From Ditylenchus dipsaci (lineage: Eukaryota; Nematoda; Chromadorea; Rhabditida; Anguinidae), in the NCBI GenBank assembly GCA_004194705.1, contig SADC01001330.1, positions 186,001 to 250,000 of the forward strand: a stretch of DNA of 64,000 nucleotides. The letters are read 5' to 3'. Both the position numbers and the translations under genes were made by a program. How positions within the stretch are numbered: the first letter of the stretch is position 1; the number at the start of each line of letters is the position of its first letter. Under the pieces are notes generated by a model that searched no databases, was not told the DNA's origin, and was given only the letters and a program-made list of their open reading frames with translations. Positions 43,751 through 55,700 of the stretch are shown piece after piece.

Positions 43751-46700
43751 TTAAGTGGAGTGCAATCGATCAGTATTTTCTTTGAGAATTAACATGGGAT
43801 TGATGTATTTTGATTGAGAAACACTGGCTGATAATTCCTGTTGTTCTCCATTCTGGTAGTATCTGTTGATGGTGTTGGTGCCTGGATCAGTGAGCTGTAC
43901 AATGGCATTGACTGTGCGCCGTTGCAACCAGCAATGTCTGTTGCAGAACACCTGAAAAACGAGGAGATGAATTAATGGTTATATTCGCAATGAAGTCGCA
44001 ATGAAATTATGCACTTTAAAATATTTTTAGTTTTAATTCTAACGACACTTCCATGTGGTCACACTCCATAATCAAGGTCGAGGTCGACTTTTCTCAACCT
44101 TTACTAACACGAGAAATGCGGACTGTAACAATTGACAACCTGAGGGTTTTCAGACCTGTTGAGCACGAATATCACAAAATCAGACCTCCAAGCAGAATTG
44201 CAATGCCCTTAAAAAGCGTATGTTTTGGATAATTTGCCTAATTTTTTCGGTCAAGGGGGGGGGTTAACATATTTGTAAGGGGGGGGTAATTACCCATATG
44301 ATCCACCCCCCCCCCCAAATTGCGGCCTTGGAAATCGTGCGTAATGGTAATTAAAACCCAAAAATGTTGTGGACAAAAAAAAGACAGCAAATTTTTACCC
44401 ATTTGTGCCCACGTATACGTAATACGTACAAAAATTTCCTTACTCCCCCTGTGCGTTTTTCATTCCGAATTTCGTCACGGACAAAACCGCGAAAATCACG
44501 GACTTTTGGCTGTACTTAATATAGCAAAATGTAGCTCAAGATTTCTACTGCAAGATCACCAGACAAATTCCTGGCAGCCCACAAAATTTACAACTAGAAC
44601 TACTTTACGCCAGCAACTGATTTTTTTTAGTCGAAAATAGCCATTTTTGGAAAAAACATTTTTTCCATGGACAAATATCCATCAGCTGCAGAGTTTTGGT
44701 ACCACTTGATATACAGCAATGTAGCCCAAGATCTCTACTACAAGATCACCAGACAGATTTTTGATAGAACACAAATTTTGAAATTAGAATTATTTTAGGC
44801 CAATTAAAAATTAAAAAGCCAATTAAAAAAATTCCGAAAGTATTGGCCTCTATGTTCTGCGCAGATCATTATTAGATGATTTACCACTTAATGTGTAGCT
44901 AGCGAGAAGAGCTACAAAATAAGTGGTAACTTTCCCTACAATGGTTTGTATATCGTGTGCGAAAAGTCAAAAATAATCAAAAAAATTAAATTCCGGCAAA
45001 AATGGGTTAAGTTAACTTTGAGACAGGCTCAAACGTGTGTCCCAGTTTACAAAGAAACGCGAAATACAGATCGCCGTAATAGGCGCAAATTTGAAATAAT
45101 CCGTAACAAGCCGAGGCGCCAACAAATTTGTTTATTTTTGGACTACTTCCTCTTATGGGGAAATGGTGAATTTATCGACGGTAAATTCATCGACAGTTGA
45201 ATTCATCGACAATTTGGCGTTTTGTTTAATAGCCTTCAGTTTGTACCTTTCACGATTCATAAGGCTACAGGCTCGAATCCCGGTGGCAGCAAACATGATT
45301 TTTCTTGACTAAAATAGGTTTAAAGGTCCAGGAAGCCTCAGTGTGGTTAGGAAAAACCGCCTGAGACCTTTCCTAAACAGGTGCACCTCCAGAATCCGAC
45401 ATTTTAGATTTAGCCGGAAGTAATAAAAAGCATTGTATTCTTCCCGAAACGTGTCTTATGCAGGGTCTGTTAATACCAAAACAATGACTTCAGCTACAAA
45501 AACCCCAGAACCACGGCCTTTACCATCTTTTTTAATAAGCCACTCTAAAAAGCCGACCACAGTTTTGCTGGATGTCCCATTACCAACAAAACCAAGTGGT
45601 CGTCCACTTATATCGAATTTTTTTACGTTTTTGAACTCAAAAACTTGTTTTTTTACTAATTCGAGTATTCTAAAGATGGTTTGACAGTACAGGGTGAACC
45701 AAAAAAACCGCTGAACTTTGACGGCGCCGTAGGGCCAGTTTCAATCATGACTTTGTTGTCAATGATATGTCATTTTGTAGCACTTAAAATTCTCTAACGA
45801 ATGGTATATTAACATTAAAAAACTGAAAAAAATATTGTTGATAAAAAAATCAGAACAAAAACCTTAAAGGGGCATGCTCGCCGCCGATGGAATATTTCAA
45901 AAGGCGGGTACCAGGTCAATTCAAAAAGAATTATTTTCAAAAACATTTTTGTTGAGTATTTGACGGGGAATAAGTAATCAAAAACATTGGCAGAATTTAA
46001 TTGCATCGGTGGCCTAGTGGTGAAACGGCGGCGGACTGTGAAAGTCGGTCTTCGGTTCGATTCCCACTGGAGGAACAATTTTTCCTCGAATTTTCCGAAA
46101 TTTCGTCAAATTACTTCTCTTTTGAATTTCGCTGGTACCCGCCTTTCAAAATATTCCCATCGGCGGCGAGCATGCCCCTTTAAAGAACCCTGTCTCTTCC
46201 TTATCATGGCAATTTCGAAGGTTTGAATGCGCGCGGGACCACATAGATTTTGTCAATAATGTTTTCGAATTATTTTTTTTGCATTTTAAATTTTAAACGT
46301 TATGTTGTAATCAATATAAGTCACATTTCGGCAGTGACAGTTGTGGAGCAGTGTGAGTTGGATAAGTAGCCCGATCTGGCATTGTCGAGCAACGTTGGGC
46401 TCGACTAGTGAATGGTTCTATATTTTGAACGAATTTATAAGTTTATTTTCTAAACAATGAGCGCGAATAAAAAAATAATTCGAAATTATTATTGACAAAA
46501 TGTGTGTGGTCCCGCGCGCATTCAAACCTTTGAAATTGCAACCCTACCGGAGTATACCCCACCCCCCCCCAAATGGAATTTTTTTAAAAGTGTTTCCAAA
46601 CACCCTATATCGACTCAAAATCGCCTCAGAAGTTCAAGAAAGGCATTATTTTTAAGTTCTGGTTAATAAAAAATCGAGTTTTGGGCATTTTTAAATCTCG

Positions 46701-49700
46701 ACCATATGACTGTTTTAGCCTGTTTTTCAACATGGGGCTGGGCGAAAGTACCTCTAAATGCCTTTTTGATCAAGAGTCTTGCTCGGAATCATGTCTAAGG
46801 TAAGTGAGTGCGCGCATCTCTAAGTAACCAAGCCCCCTGGGCCCTCTTCGGGGGCTTAGTTGCTTGGGGTTGAGATGCGCACACCCACATACCTTAGACA
46901 CCAATCACTCGAAAGTGACTCTGGATGCATGAAAAAGCATGCATACCAGAGTTTATTTATGCGGTAGGCCCCAGTATTCAAAACTATGTTCAACATATTC
47001 CTTTTTGGAACAAATTGGCCTCTTTTTGGTCCCTTACCACCCCAAAACAGCCCTAAGTCCCTTTAAAAATGGTCTGAAAAAATAATTTTGGGTGGTCCCA
47101 AAACTCGATTTTTTATTGACGAAAACTCAAAAATAATGCCTTTTTCGAGTTCCTGAGGCGATTTTGAGTCGATATAGGGTGTTTGGAAACACTTTAAAAA
47201 AAATCCATTTGGGGGGGGGGTATACTCCGGTAGCGCCGAAATTGTTATGATAAGGAAGAGACAGGGTCCTTTAACCTCGATTTCAAATTTTCAGTTTTTG
47301 TTGAAGTAGCATGTGGTGAAAACACTCATTGATTTTCAAGTGCTATAACAACATTCAAGCAGCATGTTGTAAAGCAGCTCAAGAGCTACAAAACCCACTT
47401 CCTAGAAAAAAAATTGAAAATGTTGAAATATGGTCTTTCGAAAAAAAATCAAGAATAGCCAAATACCACTTTTCTCAAATTTGTTCGAATTTTAGTCATT
47501 TTTCAACGTGGTTGCTTTTTTTAAAAGGTCATACCGTATATTCTCTTTTTTAAGGCCCGCGCCTTCTATTTTTCAACCCTAAAAAAGTCGGAAAAAATTT
47601 GGGTCGTTTTGAGATTTTTGCGTGCTCAACCAAAATTTTAAAAGCGGAATCAGGTAAGCTCGTGCTAACTAAGAAAACGCGAAAAACAGATTTGCGAATT
47701 TCTTTTTCTAGGCTGATATATAGGTCCTCAAGGGAGGCCTTCTAATAGAGAATATACGGTATCTCATCACTCATGCTTTGGTCACAATGGGAGGTCGAAG
47801 TCGATATGAAAGTGGTCACAATAGTGGTCGAAGTCGAAGTCGAAATGTGGTCACAACCTGCAGTCGAAGTCGAGATCGAAGTCTAGGTCGAAGTCGAAAT
47901 AGGACATTTTCGTTAGTGGTCCCTTTATTCCCTTTCCCTCCCAATACAACCCTCATTCCCTTCATTTCTTCCTTATACAGCCCTTATTCCGTTCAAAATT
48001 CAAAAGGCGCCAATTTAGATTTTTCAAACTTCGACTGAAATAATACAGTCGAACCTCTCTATAGTGTACACCCAAAAGTTCGTTCCCGCCTAGGGTCCGA
48101 CACTTTTTTAGCTCGATTTTCAATTTTTTTTGCTGATTCTTTTTTCACAGTCTGGCCGCAAATATCGTAAGGATTCCGATTTTGCCGATCGTTTTTCATT
48201 TGTCTATATATTTTTTCTCTAAAAAAGCAAAACCTCCATATAGTGTACACCACTTTGAAAATAAGATGTACACTATTGGGAGGTTTTGCTTTTTTAGAGA
48301 AAAAATATATAGACAAATGAAAAACGATCGGCAAAATCGGAATCCTTACGATATTTGCGGCCAGACTGTGAAAAAAGAATCAGCAAAAAAAAATTGAAAA
48401 TCGAGCTAAAAAAAGTGTCGGACCCTAGGCGGGAACGAACTTTTGGGGTGTACACTATAGAGAGGTTCGACTGTATGACGTTATAAATTTACACGCAAAA
48501 TATTCAGGCGTGAATAGTGCCACGAGAGTTCACGCCTGATTTCACACCTGAAATCAAGTTCAGACGAGAATTAGCAAGTAAATTTACACGTTAAATATTC
48601 AGGCGTTAATTTAGGTGTGAAATCAGGAGTGAATTCTCATGGCTGTATTCAGACCTTAATATGTGGCGAGTAAATTTAATTGCCAATTCTCGTCTGAAAT
48701 TGGGTTCAGGTATAAAATAAGATGTGAATTCTCATCGCACTATTCACGCCTGAAAATTTTGCGTGTAAATTTATTTGCGACTCTTTACTTGCCCATAGCG
48801 CAGAATTTTCGCTGCATTACAAATTCTATATGAAGCTAATACACAGCTGGTTGTGCTTACCTCACCATAGGAACCGAGTATCAGGTAAGTACACTCTCAG
48901 CTGAGGGTAAAAGCGAGGTAAACGGGTAAATTTCTTGTGGTACGGGTTTACCCTCAGCTTGTGGGTAATTTACCCGGGTTGTTTTACCGAGGTAAGTTGA
49001 CCCGGGTAAGTTAACCTTCATCTTATAGTAGTGACCCAGGGGGGGGGGGGCGGGTTCAGGGGAGAGGTCATTACTTAGGGGTTTTTACGAAATACCATGA
49101 CACCCTGTGGTTCAAAAACATTTCTTTCAGAATTAAATTAAAATTAATCAGAATTAAAAAACAGCGTGCTTTTTCATGAAATCGGGGTTGTAGAGAAACA
49201 CGAATATGAGGTTATCTTGTACATCCGAGCACTCTGCGTAGGGGGGGGGGATTCTAAACTCAAGCCTATGTTAAATTTGAGATGTGAATTAGACTTGCCA
49301 ATATCACATATGAACTGAATTGACACGTAAACAGAAATCGATAAATTTATCGATTTATCAACCATGGTAAATTGTCATGAGATTTTAAGTATGAATGAGA
49401 TTGAGGCGTTATTTGACACGTTTATTCACATCCATACTTTACAGGTGAATAATTTCGTATCATTAAAAGAATTGGGGTCAAAGTACCAATCACCTCATAT
49501 GGGGCCGTATCAAACAACGTTCGTACGGTTATATATCCAGGCAGGAGTACAATATTTGGGGCAGCCCGAAAACGCGTTTTTTCAAGGTCTAAGTATTTTT
49601 TAGGCCGTTTAAACGATAGAAACGGCAAAAAAAAGTGTGGAAGGCCATTTTTCGAAAAAAAAAATTCGATTGCCTTGGTCCCCCCTGTGGTTTTTGGTCA

Positions 49701-52700
49701 TTTTTCGCTTTGGTCTCTCCTATGGTTTTGGTCATTTTTGGTATTTTACCTCCTTTTGGTCACTGGAGCTTTGCAAAAAGAGCTTTTATGCATTTTTGAT
49801 CATGAGCCTTGCTCGGAATCATGTCTAAGGTAAGTGAGTGCGCGCATCTCTAACTCTCATGCCCCTGCGGCCCCTTCGGGGGCTTGGTTGCTTGGGGTTG
49901 AGATGCGCACACCCACATACCTTAGACATGATTCCGAGCAAGACTCATGATCAAAAATGCAAAATAAAATTTCGGCTCTCTTCTCTGTTGATGCTGTCAT
50001 CCCTCGCTTTGGCCTCAGGTATCTTTTCTCTTTTGTTCCTTTTTTTTCAGCTCTCGGTTTAAAAAATTTGGAACGATGGAATTTGATCAAAAAAAAGATC
50101 AAAAGAAACTCGGATATAGATGATGCTAACCCAACTTTTAATTATGAACAAGTTTATCTGAGACCACGAAATCGGGTTGTCTACAAAATATGGCTCAATG
50201 ACCACATTGAAAAATAAAATACTTGCGTAAATCCTATCTCCTTAACAGCTTTCACCCTCCCTTTAAGAGTTGGTTTCGAGTTGCTTTCGACCATAAATTG
50301 TGTCTCAGCAGTGGTTATTTTTTTATTTTGATTGCTCTAATTGTTATTCTAATTTTTCATAAGGGTCCTATCGTAGAGATTAAATTTTTTTTTTATCGTT
50401 TTCCTGTTTAGTTACAAACTGCAAACTGAGTGCATTGTTTATGGATAAAAATGAGTAAAACAGCTATAAAATGTTTCAAAATAATTAGCCAGATTAAGGT
50501 TGTTGCAACTTTTCAGACTTAACTTTAGAGGCTTTCCCTCCTGCCTAGCCTGTAGTCGTGTTATAAAAGGATTTTTTTAACTGAGCGGTGTTGCAGCGAG
50601 AGTCAATTGCGAAAGTAAAGTTTCGAAAACCCGAAATTGAAGTGAGAAAGTCTCAGACCTGACTCGGGGCCGAACCTGAGTGGGTTGTTTTTATCGAGAT
50701 TCACCTTTTCGGAAGACAGTTTGTAATCTATAAAACGATTCATTATTTTTGGAGCAATTTTAAACGCCGAAGCCGACCCAACCTGAGGGACCGACCAGAG
50801 CTATATGCTAGGTCGAGACTGGACTCTATGCTTGATTATCAGCTATAAACTCACTATATGGTATATTCCTGGTCTCACTAGCTCAATTGCATCGTATTCA
50901 TGAAAAAGTTTAGCGCCTAGTTTCAGCCAGGGATATATCATCTCTTTTTGCTCTACCAAATCTAAATCTTTGTCTTCTTTTGCAACTGTGGGTGATTTCG
51001 CAGAGTGGGGCTAAATTTTATATATTTTCCTACTTATTAATTATGAGTAAATATATGAAAGTTGAACCTCATAGAAAACACCAAAGTAAATGTCGCCGTC
51101 TGTCTGGAAGTACCAGTTGAGCAACTGGTTTTCTTTATCCACACTTATTCGAAACATCTTCGACTTTCTGGGTGACAAGGTAATCATTTCGAGATCTTTT
51201 GGCAAATCATCGCTCGGCTGCCAGTACTTGGAGGTGGGAAATTTTTCAGCAGGCACACAATTGATATCCTGGAAACCAGATAGTTTATCAGAAGACGATA
51301 AAAGTCAAGAGCCGAAAAATTACTTTGTTGTGCCCGCCTAGTGTGGTTGGAATGTTGTCAATACTGATCTCAGAGGTCAGATATTGCATGAAATTGCCGT
51401 CGTGTAAGCGGAACCGATCTAGAATAAAGTTACTGTGAAAATGTCGGCACTTCTTTAGTCCCCCCCCATACTCGGATTTTTTTAAAAAGTGACCCAAAAT
51501 CACCCCAGAACTCATTTTTATTGCACAACAAGATACGAGAAGCATTTCGAAACACTTTCTGAATAAGAAAAATTAAATTTTGTCAAAAAAAATTGCCACC
51601 CGCTCCTCGGGGGTAGATGGTCATTTTCGGGTATTTTTGATCAAATTTTAACCCTTTTTTTAAGAAAAAGCTAGGTAAAATGCTAGATTTTGAACAGGTT
51701 TTACTTTCTGGGGCCTAACGCATAAATAAACTCTGGTTTGCATATGTTTTTATGCATTCAGAGTCCTTTTCGAGTGATTTGTGTCTCAGGCATGTGTGTG
51801 TGCGCATCTCAACCCCAAGCAACAAAGCCCCATGCGCCCCGAAGGGTTTGAGAGTTAGAGATGCGCGCACGCAGTTACCTTAGACCTAATTCCGAGCAAG
51901 ACTCTTGATTGAAAATGCATTTAGAGAGTCTTTTTACCCAGTTCCAGCAAGAAAAATGTGATAAATCACCCGAAAATGACCCTAAAATACCCGAAAAAGA
52001 CCATCTACCCCCAAGGAGCGGGTGGCAAATTTTTTGACAGAATTTAATTTTTCTAATTAAGAAAGCGTTTAGAAATGCTTCTCGTATCTTGTTGTGCAAA
52101 AAAATGAGTTCTGGGGTGATTTTGGGTCACTTTTCAAAATATCCGAGTATGGGGGTGGGAACTAAAGAAGTACCAAAATGTCAACTGCAAAAAATTAATT
52201 TACCTGAGAAACCAGCAGGCATCATTGTTTTGATCAATTTGTATGGCTAAAGTACGAAAATAATAAGAACAATTTAAAACACTTTGTTGTAAAACACAGA
52301 CCACATGAATCCATTTGGCTATGTTGACCATCTCAATAGGGTTGACTAGTTCCGGGTAATTTTCATAGTGAAAGAGTTGGGAATAGTAAGACAGTGTGCC
52401 TGAAAATCATTAGAAGTATAGTTTTCGACGTATCCAAGTCGGGATTCCTGCTAAGTGTAATAAATTTGAACCTAACGCCACCTCCTCCCAGGGACTATAT
52501 TCAGGGTATTATTACTTTGATTCTCTGAAATACTTGACCAGATCCGTCAGATGTTGTGCTGTGTAGGTGACTAGGTCCACCATAATGTGTTTAGTAGGGT
52601 TGTCGACTCGACGCGTCCAATTCGACTTTTCACGTCGAAAAGTCGAAAATTTTCGACTTTCGACGTTCGACTCGACTCGGCGCGTCGAAACTTTCGACTT

Positions 52701-55700
52701 TCGACGTTCGACTCGACGCGTCGAAAATTTCGACTTTCGACGTTCGACCCGACGCGTCGATTCGAAGATTTTGACACGTTGCCTTTCGTCTCGACACGTA
52801 AAATTTCTGAATATCCAATACAAGGTTTTTCCTCCGCTGCAGTCGAATAATGATAACTACTAGCTCGAGACCACCTGTCGGTGGACCACCCTCGCCTTGG
52901 TCAAGCTGCTAATTGAATTTATTAATCAAGCTGCTCAATTCTCTTCTCACCTACCTACTCTCCTGGCTGACCTACTCACTTTCGGGGCTCCCCTTCTTAC
53001 TCTCCTGCCTGAGTTAACTTTCGGCATACCTCTCATTTACCTGGCCCCCTAGTCACTCTCATGACAGACCTACCTATTTTCAGGGCGTCACTACCTGCGC
53101 TTTCGGCACGCTTGCTGACTATTGTGGTACACCTACATACACTTCTTGCCCACCTAGCCACTTTTCTGGCTCACCTTTTCGCTGTCCTGGCTCACCTATT
53201 CATGCTCGTTGCTCACCTTCCTTTACTGAATGTCGCACTTGCGTTCTCGGCACACCTACTCACTCGTCTGGCAAACCTACTTACTCTCCTGGCTCTCATA
53301 CCTACTCTCTCGGATCACCTGCCTACTCTCCAGGTACTCCTACTCACTCACCTGGTAGCACTACCAACTCACTTGGTACCCCTACTGACCCCTACATACC
53401 AAGCAATTTTTAATGAAAAATCAAAAGTGGGATTAAGGCATATTTTGGCAACAGACTCAGAACTAACTCCACGCGCCACTGACCGGTAGAATACCTGAAT
53501 GCTACCATTTTGGTACAGTTAAATAAGCTTGTCAACGAGAAAGTTGTTGTAATTTGTTGTAGTTGTAAGAATTTATAGTTAGGGCAGTGGTTGGAGTATA
53601 TACCTGCCAGTTCGGAAAAATTTTTGACCTTCAATTTTACGTGTAGAAAAAATTTTCGACTTTTGACTCGACGCGTCGAAAATTACGACTTTCGACTCGA
53701 CTCGACGCGTCGACAACCCTAGTGTTTAGTATAAATGAATTTGCGAAATACATGGTCGATAAGGTGGGTTCAGTAATACTAAGTCTATTTCGAGAGCAAT
53801 ATGTTCATTCTAATATAAATGTCCCTTATTAGTTTTCAGTTTTTCGCATCTCATGTCATGCATGTGCTATGCCATCCACTTCATGGAAATTTTAAGGTTT
53901 TGTTAATCGGAAAAATGATAAATCCTCACCACTACTAACGAAAAGCATGGTAAAAGGATTGATCTCATATCCTAAAGTAAATTAAATTTTTATGAACATA
54001 GGGGTAACCATCAAAACAACTAACCATTCATGTCAATAATATGCCGCAAAGAGCTTAGACACCCGCTTTTCTCTTCCTGGTGGTTCACCCTGCGGAGCAT
54101 ATGCTCGAACTGAAAAATGGTTTTATAAGAAAATTTGAAGAACTTATTGGATTAATAGTATCAAACCTGCCAGAATTGGAAACGAATGGCTTGTGAACTT
54201 TTCATGCCATGAGCTATACCCTACAAAAAACCCTTGATTAGAAATATTAATCCCAGAAAAGAGCTAAAGCTCTACCTCAACACTTATAGTCGCATACTCA
54301 ATAAACCAGAGAAGACGGTTGAAGCAGTCAGTGGTTGAGAGAATGGCTCCACAGGGAAGGAATCTGTCCTTGAAAATTACATTCTCTTCAAAGGGAATGT
54401 CACGCAGCTCATCCTGTAAACTAGAATTTAAACAAGCCCCATTGTGGTCAGAAGCTCGGGCACCCAAGCTTTAAAAATCTCTCATTGCATAGATAGACCC
54501 AAAATTTTATAGTGGAGGTGAAAGAATAACATATATTATTATTATGGAGGTGAAACTTTATACGGTTATATACGGTTCAAATCCACTTGGGTGCACACCC
54601 TATTCATTTATTCATAGAAATTGTCGCCTGTTCCTATCAAGACAACCAAAAATTGGTTATGAGCGTCGATAACTCGTCGATAAGGTCGATAACTCACAAC
54701 GTACATTGCACTCAGCACTCCATTAGGGCCCAGCCCTTCATGATTGAGATCAATTCAGATTTGACGAGTTAATTTATTTTTTAAGAGTACTAAGCCAGAG
54801 AAGTAGGCTACTCAACAAGCTATTTCAGATGAGTATTTTATTTTAGTCTATAAGCATAATACAAACAATCGGTACAGTAAATTTTCATAGGACTCCGGCA
54901 CTGAATATTTCTAGTATGCGATTGACCAGTGCCAAGTCCGCCACGGTTATTGTTGTCCGGCCAGCGTGGATAGCGCACCGATTCGTAGCTTCGAAGAGAA
55001 TAGTCAAATACGCTTCAGCCGATTCCTGCAGAGCAAGCATTGCTGATGGTTGGAAGCGACAATCATCCCGATGCTGCTGCGCCACTTCCCGAACCAAACG
55101 TTGAAAAGGCAATTTTGGTATTAAACAATCTGCGCTCTTCTGATAGCGACGAATCTCTTGCAGCGCGATTGCCCCAGGACGCGCTTTTTTGGATGCCTAA
55201 AACACACAAGAAATTATCTAAATGCGAGGAAATCAAATTTGAGCACAAATAATATATTACCTGCTGTTTGCAAGGAAATTCTCCTATCACAATTTTGTGT
55301 GCTTTCTGCTTTGTACGAGTCATAACTGCCTGAGCAAATCGAAGAGAGTTATCGACAAAGGAAAGTCAAGCGCGAAGAAAGCTGAAACAAAGATGACTTC
55401 AAGGGTTTGGAAGAAGAGGGACGACAAACTTTTCAAATAAATAAGGAGTGAAACAAAGTTTTTTTCGACCCATAAAAAATCTTGCAATTGTGAATCAAAA
55501 TGGTCTTTACTCTGAAATCCTTATCCAAAAATGAAGGGTGGAGGGTTTTTAGAGCATAGGGAGTTAATAGAGCAAATATGGTATTGAATATATTAATGAT
55601 AAAGGTGAAAGATATGTCTCTCGTTAAGAAGCTTGTTCAAATCGTTTGACTGGAGATGTGTTGGTTTTTATTTTATAAACATCAAAATCTATTGCCAAAA

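Larger units (their letters stand above)
43952..50850. repeat. Last intron of SEC14L: repeats and a possible plus-strand gene
   Basis: 6.9 kb. Contents: G/C runs (44240-44320), paired units 44520-44640 / 44690-44780 sharing GTAGC-CAAGATNTCTACT-CAAGATCACCAGACA, the hairpin with a tRNA-like loop 45865-46180, the TTAA element 46184-47270, the MITE 47532-47761, the pogo-like element 48046-48473, a 48490-48790 array of CACGCCTGAATTTCACACC words, the TTCG-hairpin copy 4, and the exon-like stretches listed separately. Confidence 0.5.

Noticed and set aside
48480..48790. CRISPR-like array of spaced repeats
   Set aside because: The words are degenerate, lack uniform spacers, occur in both orientations and the sequence is eukaryotic.
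16298..51925. Spliced-leader RNA genes, suggested by AAGGTAAGTG next to hairpins in five copies
   Set aside because: Each copy is a symmetric palindrome with the motif in both arms, in mixed orientation and inside transposons, with no Sm site I can identify; a structured repeat is the safer reading.
53061..53489. 142-codon leucine/histidine-rich open frame
   Set aside because: It is a translation of the ACCTACTCACTCTCCTGGC word array inside the hAT element.
52595..53721. hAT insertion thought at first to interrupt a SEC14L exon
   Set aside because: The acceptor CCTAG at 52571-52575 places the exon start at 52570, so the insertion is in the intron, 24 bp away from it.
54885..55112. Reading the H3 fragment as an intronless partial pseudogene
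   Set aside because: A second exon with the MTRTKQ tail, a good donor and acceptor and a phase-0 junction gives a complete 124-aa protein.
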